Below are positions 30,942 through 42,200 of a stretch of 64,000 nucleotides of DNA, in pieces. The position numbers and the translations under genes are program-made. The stretch spans positions 61,887,062-61,951,061 of the forward strand of contig JASEVX010000007.1 in assembly GCA_031761405.1 (NCBI GenBank), written 5' to 3'. The stretch is from Serripes groenlandicus. Lineage: Eukaryota > Mollusca > Bivalvia > Cardiida > Cardiidae. Below the pieces are notes generated by a model that worked only from the letters and a program-made list of their open reading frames with translations, was not told where the DNA came from and made no database searches. The first letter of the stretch is position 1. Every line of letters begins with the position of its first letter.

Positions 30942-33900
30942 CAAGAGGGCCAAGATGGCCCTAAATAGATCACCTGAATGATAGTTAATTAGAAGCAAAA
31001 ATTTAACTGCAAATATCTGTGAAAATTTGATCAAGAGTTCAAATGAAACTGCAAGGAGTGGACGAAATAGTTTATCAGTAAAAGTATCTTGAAATCTAAC
31101 AAGAAATTGAATATGCCTTCAGTATGCTTTGAACAATCTTTGTAGAGGCTCACCTAAGGAACATATCTATCAACTATATTGGAATCTGACATGCAGATTC
31201 AGAGGAGAAGATTTTTAAAGTTTTGACATTTTGCCCCCTTTCTGATGCCGCAGCAACCCTGGCGGTCATGTTTTTCAACGGATCGGACATATTTAAACAA
31301 TCTTGGTAGAAGGTGCCCCAATGAACATTTGTGAAAAATAATTTTCAAATCGGGCTAATACTTTTGGACACGAAGAATTTTAAAGTTTTAATAATGCCCC
31401 CTTTCTTATGCCGCAGCAACCCTGGCGACCATGTTTTTCAACGGATCGGACATATTTGAACAATCTTGGTAAAGGGTGCCCCAAGGAACATTTCTGCAAA
31501 ATAATTTTCAAATCGGGCCAGTTCTTTTGGACAAGAAGATTTTTAAAGTTTTAACAATGCACATATAAGGAAAACAAGCTCCACCCCCTGGCGGCCATGT
31601 TTTTCAATGGATCGGAAATATTTGAACAAACTTGGTAAAAGGTGCCCCAAGGAACATTTGTGCAAAATAATTTTCAAATTGGGCTAATACCTTTGGACAA
31701 GAAGATTTTTAAAGTTTTAACAATGCACATATATTTAGGAAAAAAAAACTCCGCCCCCTGGCGGCCATGTTTTTCAACGGATCGGAAATATTTGAACAAT
31801 CTTGGTAAAGGGTGCCCCAAGGAACATTTGTGCAAAATAATTTTCAAATCGGGCCAGAAATTATGGACAAGAAGATTTTTAAAATTTTAACAATGCACAT
31901 ATAAGCAAAACAAGCTCCACCCCCTGGTGGCCATGTTTTTCAATATATCGGAAATATTTGAACAAACTTGGTAAAAGGTGCCTTTAAGGAACATTTGTGC
32001 AAAATAATTTTCAAATTGAGCTAATACTTTTGGACAAAAATATTTTTAAAGTTTTAACAATGCACATATATTTAGGGAAAAAAAACGCCGCCCTCTGGCG
32101 GCCATGTTTTTCAACGGATCGGAAATATTTGAACAATCTTGGTAAAGGGTACCCCAAGGAATATTTGTGCAAAATAATTTTCAAATCGGGGCAGAACTTA
32201 TGGACAAGAAGATTTTTAAAATTTTAACAATGCACATATAAGGAAAACAAGCTCCATCCCCTGGTGGCCATATTTTTCAATAGATCGGAAATATTTGAAC
32301 AAACTTGGTAAAAGGTGCCCTTAAGGAACATTTGTGGAAAATAATTTTAAAATTGGGCTAATACTTTTGGACAAAAAGATTTTTAAAGTTTTAACAATGC
32401 CCATATATTTAGGAAAAGAAAACTCCGCCCTCTGGCGGCCATGTTTTCCAACGGATCGGAAATATTTGAACAATCTTGGTTAAGGGTGCCCCAAGGAACA
32501 TTTGTGCAAAATAATTTTCAAATCGGGCCAGAAGATCTTTAAAAAAAATTTAACAATGCACATATAAGGACAAGAGGGCCAAGATGGCCCTAAATCGATT
32601 ACCCGAATGATAGTAAATTAGAAGCAAATATTTAACTGCAAATATCTGTGAAAATATGATCAGGAGTTATAATGAAACTGCAAGGAGTGGACACTCAGTT
32701 AAAGAAATAGTTTATCAGTAAAAGCCATTTGTATCTTGAAATCTATCAAGAACTTAATAAGAATGGAATTATAAAGTTTTGTCATTTTGCACCTTTCCTG
32801 ATGCCGCTTTGCTGCCCTGTTTGTAACGTTGAAATTGATCGAGTGGAATGGTAGGAGTTGTCATTTGTAGCTAAAAGTTCAATTCACCCCTTTTGTGATG
32901 ACGCGAGGTTGCTATGATTTTGTTAACAATCAAAACGGCTTGAACAAATTAAGTAGAGGATCACTGATGTAGGATTCCTATTCAATTTCGTTAATATCAG
33001 ACAAGAACTTAAAAAATGGAATTTCCAAATTTTGTCATTTTCCCTTTTCCGATGCCTACTGATTGTCATGTTTTTCAACCAAACAGTATGCCTTGAACAA
33101 TCTTTGTAGAGGCTCACCTAAGGAACATTTCTACCAAACTATATTGGAATCTGATTTGCAGATTCAGAGGAGAAGATTTTTAAAGTTTGGACATTTTGCC
33201 CCCTTTTTGATGCCGCAGCAACCCTGGCGGCCATGTTTTTCAAAAGATCGGACATATTTGAACAATCTTGATAGAGGGTGCCCCAAGGAACATTTGTGAA
33301 AAATAATTTTCAAATCGGGCTAATACTTTTGGAAAAGAAGATTTTTAAAGTTTTAACAATGCACATATAAGGAAAACAAGCTTTGCCCCCTGGCGACCAT
33401 GTTTTTTCAACGGATCAGAAATATTTGAACAATCTTGGTAAAGGATTCCCCAAGGAACATTTATGCAAAATAATTTTCAAATCGGGCCGGTACTTTTGGA
33501 CAAGAAGATTTTTAAAGTTTTAACAATGCACATATAAGGAAAACAAGCTCCACCCCCTGGCGGCCATGTTTTTCAACGGATCGGAAATATTTGAACAATA
33601 TTGGTAAAGGGTGCCCCAAGGAACATTTGTGCACAATAATTTTCAAATTGGGCTAATACTTTTGGACAAGAAGATTTTTAAAGTTTTAACAATGCACATA
33701 TAAGGAAAACAAGCTCAAACCCTTGGCGGCGATGTTTTTCAACGGATCGGAAATATTTGAACAATCTTGGTAAAGGGTGCCCCAAGGAACATTTGTGCAA
33801 AATAATTTTCAAATCGGGCCAGTAATTCTGGACAAGAAGATTTTTAAAGTTTTAACAATGCACATATAAGGAAAACAAGCTCCGCCCGCTGGCGGCCATG

Positions 33901-34215
33901 TTTTTCAACGGATATAAAACATTTGACTAATCTTGGTAAAGGGTGCCCCAATGAACATTTGTGCAAAATAATTGTTTAAGATTCGGCAATTTTCTCCTTT
34001 TCTGATGCAGCACCAACCAAAGTTCTCGATGGAATTTAAATCCTTGAACAATTTTGAAAGAGGTCCACCAAAGGAACATTCCTGTGAAGTTTGGTTCAAA
34101 TTGGTCATGTGTTTAAGGAGGAGATGATCTAAATGCTAAATGTTTACGACGGACGACGGACAAAAAGTGATCAAAATAGCTTACCTTGAGCCTTTGTTGG
34201 CTCTAGGTGATATAA
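30942..34215. mobile_element. Tandem-core element D1 (about 160-168 bp core), double head
   Basis: Head AACAAGAGGGCCAAGATGG with GATCACCTGAATGATAG; a second head lies at about 32570, so two elements are joined or nested. Cores carry CCCCCTGGCGGCCATG, CAACGGATCGGAAATATTTG, GTGCCCCAAGGAACATTTG and AATAATTTTCAAATCGGGC. The tail is GACGGACGACGGACAAAAAG ... GAGCC...GGCTCTAGGTGAT. The element is the reverse complement of the E3 type. Non-coding. Confidence 0.75.
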
Positions 34216-35271
34216 AAATGCGGCATACAAAGTGACTTAGTTTTTGACCCTACATGACATATATTCGAACTTGGCTTAGATATCATTTAGATAAACATAA
34301 ATGTCAAGCTGCTGTAGAAACAAATGTGTCTTCTACAGAGTTAACAAGATTTTCTTTAAATATGGCCTAATGACCTAGTTTCTGACCCAATATGACCCAT
34401 ATTTAAACTTGACCTAGATATCTTTAAGACAAACATTCTGACAATTTCCAACTTCTGAAGCAAAAATTGCGGCCTCTAGGGTGTTAACACTATTTTAACT
34501 TCAATTTGACCTAGTTATCTACTTTTTGACCTATCATAACCCATGTTCGAACTTGACCTACATATCATCAAGACGAACATTCTGATAAAGTTTCAACATG
34601 CTCAAGTTGAAAATGTGGCCTCTACGTTGTTAACAAGATTACCCTTCAATTTAGCCTAGTGACCTAGTGAACATGGCCTAGATATCATTCAGCTCAACAT
34701 TCTGACAAAACTTCAAGCTGCCGAAGCAAAAAAATGCGGCTTCTACAGTGTTTACAATATTTTACTTCAATTTGGCTTATTGACATAGTTTCTGACCCAA
34801 TACGACCCATATTCGAACTTGACCTAGATATTTTTAAGACCAACAACCTGACAAACTTTCAAACTGTTGAAGCAAAATTTGCGGCCTCTGGAATGTTAAC
34901 AAGATTGTCCTTCAATTTGACCTACTGACCTACTTTTTGACCAATGTTCGAACTTGACCTACATATCATCAAGACAAAAATTCTGATTAAGTTTCAACAT
35001 GCTTAAGTTGAAAATGTGGCCTCCAGAGTGTTAACAAGATTTCCCTTCAATATGACCTAGTGACCTAGTTTTGGACCTCATACGGCCCAGTTTCGAACTT
35101 GTCCAAGATTTGATGGAGATGAAGTTCTGATAAACTTTCATGAAGATCGGATGCAAAATGTAGCCTGTATAGTTTCTACAAGCTCGAATTTGACGACGCA
35201 CGACGCACGGACGCCAGACAAAATGTGATCACAATAGCTCACCTTGCACTTCGTGCATAGGTGAGCTGAAA
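34216..35271. mobile_element. A-type core array with GCTCACC tail
   Basis: The same core as element A (GACCTAGTTTCTGACCCAAT, TTCGAACTTGACCTA), lacking a clear head. The tail has GACGACGCACGACGCACGG, GTGATCACAATAGCTCACC and a TTGCACTTCGTGCATAGGTG stem. The tail belongs to the D/E3 terminus type. Confidence 0.6.
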
Positions 35272-35741
35272 AAGGCTTATAACTTGCATAAAATGCAGGA
35301 TAAAGTTATCAATCTACATAGGTGTGATAGTTGGGTAGGGTTGTAGAAAGTTTCAACGCAAAACTTTAACCAGAATTTCTAAGTAAAAAAAGGGTCATAA
35401 CTTGCATAAAGTGCAGGATAGAGTTATCTAACTTGATAATCTACACAGATGTGATAGTTGGGTAGGCTTGTAGAAAGTTTCAATGCAATGCATCAAGTAA
35501 ATACTGAGATATAGACTCTTGATATAGTTGCACGCAAAACTTTAACCAAATTTCTAGTTAAAAAAAGGGCCATAACTTGCATAAAATGCAGGATAGATTT
35601 ATCTAACTTAATAATCTACATAGGTGTGATAAGTGGGTAGGGTTGTATAAAGTTTCAATACAATGCATCCAATAAATACTAAGAGATGGTCTCTTAATGT
35701 AGTTGCACGCAAAACTTTAACCAGAATTTTTAAGTAGAACA
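35272..35741. repeat. C-type core array, continued
   Basis: Three copies of ATAACTTGCATAAAATGCAG with GATAGTTGGGTAGGGTTGTA, continuous in phase with the C family interrupted at 30942. Confidence 0.6.
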
Positions 35742-36992
35742 AGATGTGTTTGTGAAACACTGATGCCCCCAATGGCAACATCTAGGTCAAAGGTCAAAGG
35801 TCGCAAGGTATACACATGTGAAATATGGTAGCATTACCTATTATTGTTCAAAAGTAGTGGGGAAGGTTAAAAAAAAATTGAGAATGGCAACATCTAGGTC
35901 AAAGGTAAAGGTCGCAAGGTCAAAAATGTTGGTACTGACAGAAAGGTCATGTCACAAGGAATACACATGTGAAATATGGTAGCCGTATCTGTTATGGTTC
36001 AAAAGTAATGGCCAAGGTTAAAGTTTTTTTCGAGAATGGCAACATCTAGGTCAAAGGTCAAGGTCGCAAGGTCAAAAATATTGGTACTGACATGTGAAAT
36101 ATGGTAGCCATACCTGTTATGGTTCAAAAGTAATGGCCAAGGTTCAAGTTTTTTTCGAGAATGGCAACATCTAGGTCAAGGTCAAGGTCGCAAGGTACTG
36201 ACAGAAAGGTCATGTCACAAGGAATACACATGTGAAATATGGTAGCCATACCTGTTATGGTTCAAAAGAAATGGCCAAGGTTAAAGTTTTTTTTCGAGAA
36301 TGGCAACATCTAGGTCAAGGTCAAGGTCGCAAGGTGAAAAATGTTGGTACTGACAGAAAGGTCATGTCACAAGGAATACACATGTGAAATATGGTGGCCG
36401 TATCTGTTATGGTTCAAAAGTAATGGCCAAGGTTAAAGTTTTTTTCGAGAATGGCAACATCTAGGTCAAAGGTCAAGGTCGCAAGGTCAAAAATGTTGGT
36501 ACTGACAGAAAGGTCATGTCACAAGGAATACACATGTGAAATATGGTAGCCGTACCTGTTATGGTTCAAAAGAAATGGCCAAGGTTAAAGTTTTTTTTTA
36601 GTATGGCAACATCTAGGTCAAAGGTCAAGGTCGCAAGGTCAAAAATGTTGGTACTGACAGAAAGGTCATGTTACAAGGAATACACATGTGAAATATGGTA
36701 GCCGTATCTGTTATGGTTCAAAAGTAATGGCCAAGGTTAAAGTTTTTTTCGAGAATGGCAACCTCTAGGTCAAAGGTCAAGGTCACAAGGTCAAAAATGT
36801 TGGTACTGACAGAAAGGTCATGTCACAAGGAATACACATGTGAAATATGGTAGCCGTACCTGTTATGGTTCAAAAGTAATGGCCAAGGTTAAAGTTTTTT
36901 TTGTGCAGACAGACAGACAGACCAACAGACCAACCAACCAACAGACAGGCCAAAAACTATATGCCCACCGAATCGGAGATTCCGGGGGCATA
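35742..36992. mobile_element. Tandem-core element F (152-154 bp core) with nuclear-receptor-like DR1 motifs
   Basis: Head AACAAGATGTGTTTGTGAAA ... GATGCCCCC; tail GACAGACAGACAGACC ... CCAACCAACAGACAGG and CGGGGGCATA, so the ends carry inverted GGGGGCAT. Cores spaced 152-154 bp (ATACACATGTGAAATATGG). Perfect AGGTCAAAGGTCA occurs at 35784, 36048, 36463, 36614 and 36767, with shorter AGGTCAAGGTCA variants in other units. Confidence 0.7.
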
Positions 36993-37445
36993 AAAAGGGC
37001 CATAACTTGCATAAAATGCAGGATATAGTTATCTTACTTGATAATCTACATAAGTGTGATAGTTGGGTAGGGTTGTATAAAGTTTCAATGCAATGCATCA
37101 TGTACTGAGATATGGACTCTTAATTTAGTTGCACGCAAAACTTTAACCAGACTTTTTAAGTAAAAAAAGGGTCATAACTTGCATAAAATGCAGGATAGAG
37201 TTATCAAACTTGATAATCTACACAGAAGTTATAGTTGGGTAGGGTTGTAGAAAGTTTCAATGCAATGCATCAATCAAATACTGAGATATAGACTCTTAAT
37301 ATAGATGCACGCACAACTTTAAATATAATTTCTATGTAAAAAAAAGGGCCATAAAATTTGCATAAAATGCAGGATAGAGTTATCTTACTTGATAATCTAC
37401 ATAGGTGTGATAGTTGGGTAGTGTTGTAGAAGGTTTCAATGCAAT
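36993..37445. repeat. C-type core array, continued
   Basis: About three cores (AGTTGGGTAG at 37061, 37233, 37412; spacing 172-179) directly after element F. This array was the target of the LINE insertion at 37459. Confidence 0.65.
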
Positions 37446-37458
37446 GCATCAAGTAAAT

Positions 37459-38173
37459 GACAAATCTTTATTCAGAAGTACTTAGGCCACCGGCCCATAA
37501 TACATAATATTTATACAATTTTTACAATATATGAAATGTCCCTAAAACTAAAACTCTTTCAACAGCATGTGTACATAGTGTGCTAATTTTCTAATTAACA
37601 AAGGGTTATCTAACTTATCGGATTGTAGTAAGCTATAGAAACAAGTTATGTTAGTATAAGATTTATACCAGGTGAAAAGGAAATGCTGTCTGATTTCGTG
37701 GAACTTTTCACACTGGAAAAATACATGATATTCACATTCAATAATGTTTTGATTAAATTTTTGAAGACAGTATAAACATATCCTTTTTTCTCGAGTAATT
37801 TTACTATGTCGACCGGTCTCAATGCTAAACTTATGATTCGAGCAACGAAATTTTGCTAGAGCAATTTTATGGTTTAACGGCATGTCTATAAGTATATATT
37901 GTTCTGTATTTAATAGGGATTTATAATGTTTATAGTGAGAACATCGACCGGATTCGTTGATATTTCCATGCCAATTTTGTTTGAAACAGTCTATTAGACG
38001 TTGTTTAAAACATCTAATAAACTGGTTCGCGTTACCAACCTCCTGTGAGATCCAAACGTTTCCAAAACCATATAGGAAGAGTAAGTTTTTCACAGAAGTT
38101 GCCCAGTTTTTACGTCCTACGTCATCTAAAGATTTCAACATTAGGTAACAGTTGCGTGGAGACCTACTATTTG
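37459..38173 (-). mobile_element. 5'-truncated LINE insertion with 13 bp target duplication
   Basis: Both sides carry GCATCAAGTAAAT (37446-37458 and 38174-38186). The insert is 715 bp. On the minus strand it keeps one open frame (about 37548-38173, roughly 208 residues) corresponding to the C-terminal tail of a LINE reverse transcriptase, with a zinc-binding-like pattern CLYC...E-YH-FF-C. After the frame come a short UTR and AATAAAG near the 3' end, with no poly(A). Polarity and truncation fit target-primed reverse transcription. The fragment is a pseudogene by position, not by broken frame. Confidence 0.75.
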
Positions 38174-38186
38174 GCATCAAGTAAAT

Positions 38187-38247
38187 ACTGATATATGGAC
38201 TATTAATTCAGTTGCACATAAAACTTTAACCAGAATTTCTAAGTAAA
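38187..38247. repeat. C-type core remnant
   Basis: The short stretch of C core between the LINE insert and element D2 resumes exactly at the duplicated target (ATACTGATATATGGAC). Confidence 0.55.
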
Positions 38248-39215
38248 ACAAGAGGGCCAAGATTGCCCTAACATCGATCACCTGGCCATTTGTCTGCGAA
38301 TGTAAACTGCAGGGAATGGACAGTCAACACAATAGCTTATCAATTTAGGACATTAAATAATTTTGTCATTTTGCCCCTTTTCTGATGCCTCCTGAATGCC
38401 ATGTTTTTCAATCAAACAGTATGCCTTGAACAATCTTTGTAGAGGCTCTACCAAGGAACATTTCTACTAAACTATATTGGAATTTGACATGCTGATTCAG
38501 AGGAGAAGATTTTTAAAGTTTGGACATTTTGCCCCCTTTCTGATGCCGCAGCAACCCTGGCGGCCATGTTTTTCAACGGATCGGACATATTTGAACAATC
38601 TTGGTAGAGGGTGCTCCAAGGAACATTTGTGCATAATAATTTTCAAATCGGGCTAATACTTTTGGACAAGACGATTTTTAAAGTTTTAACAATGCACACA
38701 TAAGGAAAACAAGCTCCACCGCCTGGCGGCCATGTTTTTCAACAGATCGGAAATATTTGAACACTCTTGGTAAAGGGTGCCCCAAAGAAACATTTGTGCA
38801 AACTAATTTTCAAATCGGGCTATATATAAGAAAAACAAGCTACGCCAGCCATGCTTTTCAACGGATTGGAAATATTTGAAAAATCTTGGTAAAGGGTGCC
38901 TTAATGAACATTTGTGCAAAATAATTTTCAAAACGAGTACTTTTGGACAAGAAGATTTTTTAAAATTTTAACAATGCACATATAAGGAAAATAAGCTTCG
39001 CCCCCTGGCGGTCATGTTTTTCAACGGATCGGAAGTATTTGAACAATCTTGGTAGAAGGTCCCTCAGGAACATTTGTGCAAAATAATTTTCAAATCGGGA
39101 CAGTACTTTTGGACAAGAAGATTTTTGTTAAATGTTAACAACGGACGACGGACGGACGACGGACAAAAAGTGATGAGAATAGCTCACCTTGAACCTTTGG
39201 CTCTAGGTGATCTAA
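38248..39215. mobile_element. Tandem-core element D2
   Basis: Head AACAAGAGGGCCAAGATTGC, then about four D cores and the tail GACGGACGGACGACGGAC ... GCTCTAGGTGATC. The same family as D1. Confidence 0.7.
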
Positions 39216-42200
39216 AAAGCGCCATAACTTGCATTATAATGCAGGATAGAGTTATCTAACTTGATAATCTACATATGTGTGATAGTTGAGTATGGTTGTA
39301 CAAAGTTTCAATGCATCGCATCAAGTAAATACTGAGATATGGACTCCCAATTTAGTTTTAGCACGCTAAGCTTTAACCAAAATTTCTAATGTTTTTCAAC
39401 GGATCGGAAATATTTGAACAATCTTGGTAAAGGGTGCCCAAAGGAACATTTGTGCAAAATAATTTTCAAATCGGGCCAGTACTTTTGGACAAGAACATTT
39501 TTAAAGTTTTAACAATGCACATATAAGGAAAACAAGCTCCGCCCCCCTGGCGGCCATGTTTTTCAACGGATTGGAAATATTGAACAATCTTGGTAAAGGG
39601 TGTCCCAAGGAGCATTTGTACAAAATAATTTTAAAATCGGGCCAGTAGTTTTGGACAAGAAGATTTTTAAAATTTTAACAATGCTCATATAAGGAAAACA
39701 AGCTCCACCCCCTTGCGGCCATGTTTTTCAAGAGATCGGAAATATTTGAACAATCTTGGTAAAGGGTGCCCCAAGGAACATTTGTGCAAAATAATTTTCA
39801 AATCGGGCCCGTACTTTTTGACAAGAAGATTTTTAAAGTTTTAACAATGCACATATAAGGAAAACAAGCTCCGCTCCCTGGCGGCCATGTTTTTCAACGG
39901 ATCGGAAATATTTATACAATCTTGGTAAAGGGTGCCCCAAGGAACATTTATGCAAAATAATTTTCAAATCGGGCAAGTACTTTTGGACAAGAAGATTTTT
40001 TAAAGTTTTAACAATGCACATATAAGAAAAACAAGCTCCGCCCCCTGGCGGCAATGATTTTCAACGGATTGAAAATATTTGAACAATCTTGGTAAAGGGT
40101 GCCTTAATGAACATTTGTGCAAAATAATTTTCAAATCGGGCCAGTTCTTTTGGACAAGAACATTTTTAAAGTTTGAATAGTGCACATATAAGGAAAACAA
40201 GCTCCAGCCCCTGGCGGCCTTGTTTTTCAACAGATCGGAAATATTTGAACAATCTTGTTAAAGGGTGCCCCAAGGAACATTTATGCAAAATAATTTTCAA
40301 ATTTGGCCAGTTCTTTTTGACAAGAAGATTTTTAAAGTTTTAACAATGCACATATAAGGAAAACAAGCTCCGCCCCCTGGCGGCCATGTTTTTCAACGGA
40401 TATCAAATATTTGAACAATCTTGGTAAAAGGTGCCTTAATGAACATTTGTGCAAAATAATTTTAAAATCGGGCCAGTACTTTTGGACAAGAACATTTTTA
40501 AAGTTTTAATAATTCACATAAAAGGAAAACAAGCTCCGCCCCCTTGGCGGCCATGTTTTTCAACGGATTGGAAATATTTGAACAATCTTGATAAAGGGTG
40601 CCCCAAGAAACATTTGTGCAAAATAATTTTAAAATCGGGCCAGTACTTTTGGACAAGAAGAATTTTAAAATTTTAACAATGCACATATAAGGAAAACAAG
40701 CTCCAGCCCCTGGCGGCCATGTTTTTCAACAGATCGGAAATATTTGAACAATCTTGTTAAAGGGTGCCCCAAGGAACATTTATCCAAAATAATTTTCAAA
40801 TCGGGCCAGTTCTTTTGGACAAGAAGATTTTTAAAGTTTTAACGATGCACATATAAGAAAAACAAGCTCCGCCCCCTGGCGGCCATGTTTTTCAACGGAT
40901 ATAAAACATTTGAACAATCTTGGTAAAGGGTGCCCCAAGGAACATTTATGCAAAATAATTTTCAAACCGGGCCAGTACTTTTGGACAAGAAGATTTTTTA
41001 ACATTCGGAAATTTTTCCCTTTTTCTGATGCCGCACCAACCAAGTTCTCGATGGAATTTAAATCTTTGTACAATATTGAAAGAAATCCACCAAAGAAACA
41101 TTCCTGTGAAGTTTTGTTGAAATTGGTCATGTGGTTAAGGAGGACATAATCTAAATGCTAAATGTTAACGACGGACGACGGACAAAAAGTGATCAGAATA
41201 GCTCACCTTGAGCCTTTGGCTCTAGGTGATCTAAAAAGGGCCATAACTTGCATTAAATGCAGGATAGAGTTATATAACTTGACAATCTACATATGTGTGA
41301 AAGTTGGGTAGGGTTGTAAAACGTTTCAATGCAACGCATCAAGTAAATACTGAGATATGGACTCCCATTTTAGTAGCACGCAAAACTATAACCAGAATTT
41401 CTAATGTTTTTCAACGGATCGGAAATATTTGAACACTCTTGGTAAAGGGTGCCCCAAGGAACGTTTGTGCAAAATAATTTTCAAATCGGGCCAGTCCTTT
41501 TGGATAAGAACATTTTTAAAGTTTTAACAATGCACATATAAGGAAAACAAGCTCCGCCCCCTGGCGGCCATGTTTTTCAACGGATTGGAAATATTTGAAC
41601 AATCTTGGTAAAGGGTGTCCCAAGGAACATTTGTGCAAAATAATTTTAAAATCCGGCCAGCAGTTTTGGACAAGAAGATTTTTAACATTTTAACAATGCT
41701 CATATAAGGAAAACAAGCTCTACCCCCCTGGCGGACATGTTTTTCAACAGATCGGAAATATTTGAACAATCTTGGTAAAGGGTGCCCCAAGGAACATTTG
41801 TGCAAAATAATTTTCAAATCGGGCCAGTCCTTTTGGATAAGAACATTTTTAAAGTTTTAACAATGCACATATAAGGAAAACAAGCTCCGCCCCCTGGCGG
41901 CCATGTTTTTCAACGGATTGGAAATATTTGAACAATCTTGGTAAAGGGTGTCCCAAGGAACATTTGTGCAAAATAATTTTCAAATCGGGCCAGTAGTTTT
42001 GGACAAGAAGATTTTTAACATTTTAACAATGCTCATATAAGGAAAACAAGCTCTACCCCCTGGCGGCCATGTTTTTCAACAGATCGGAAATATTTGAACA
42101 ATCTTGGTAAAGGGTGCCCCAAGGAACATTTGTGCAAAATAATTTTCAAATCGGGCCAGTACTTTTGGACAAGAAGATTTTAAAATTTTAACAATGCACA

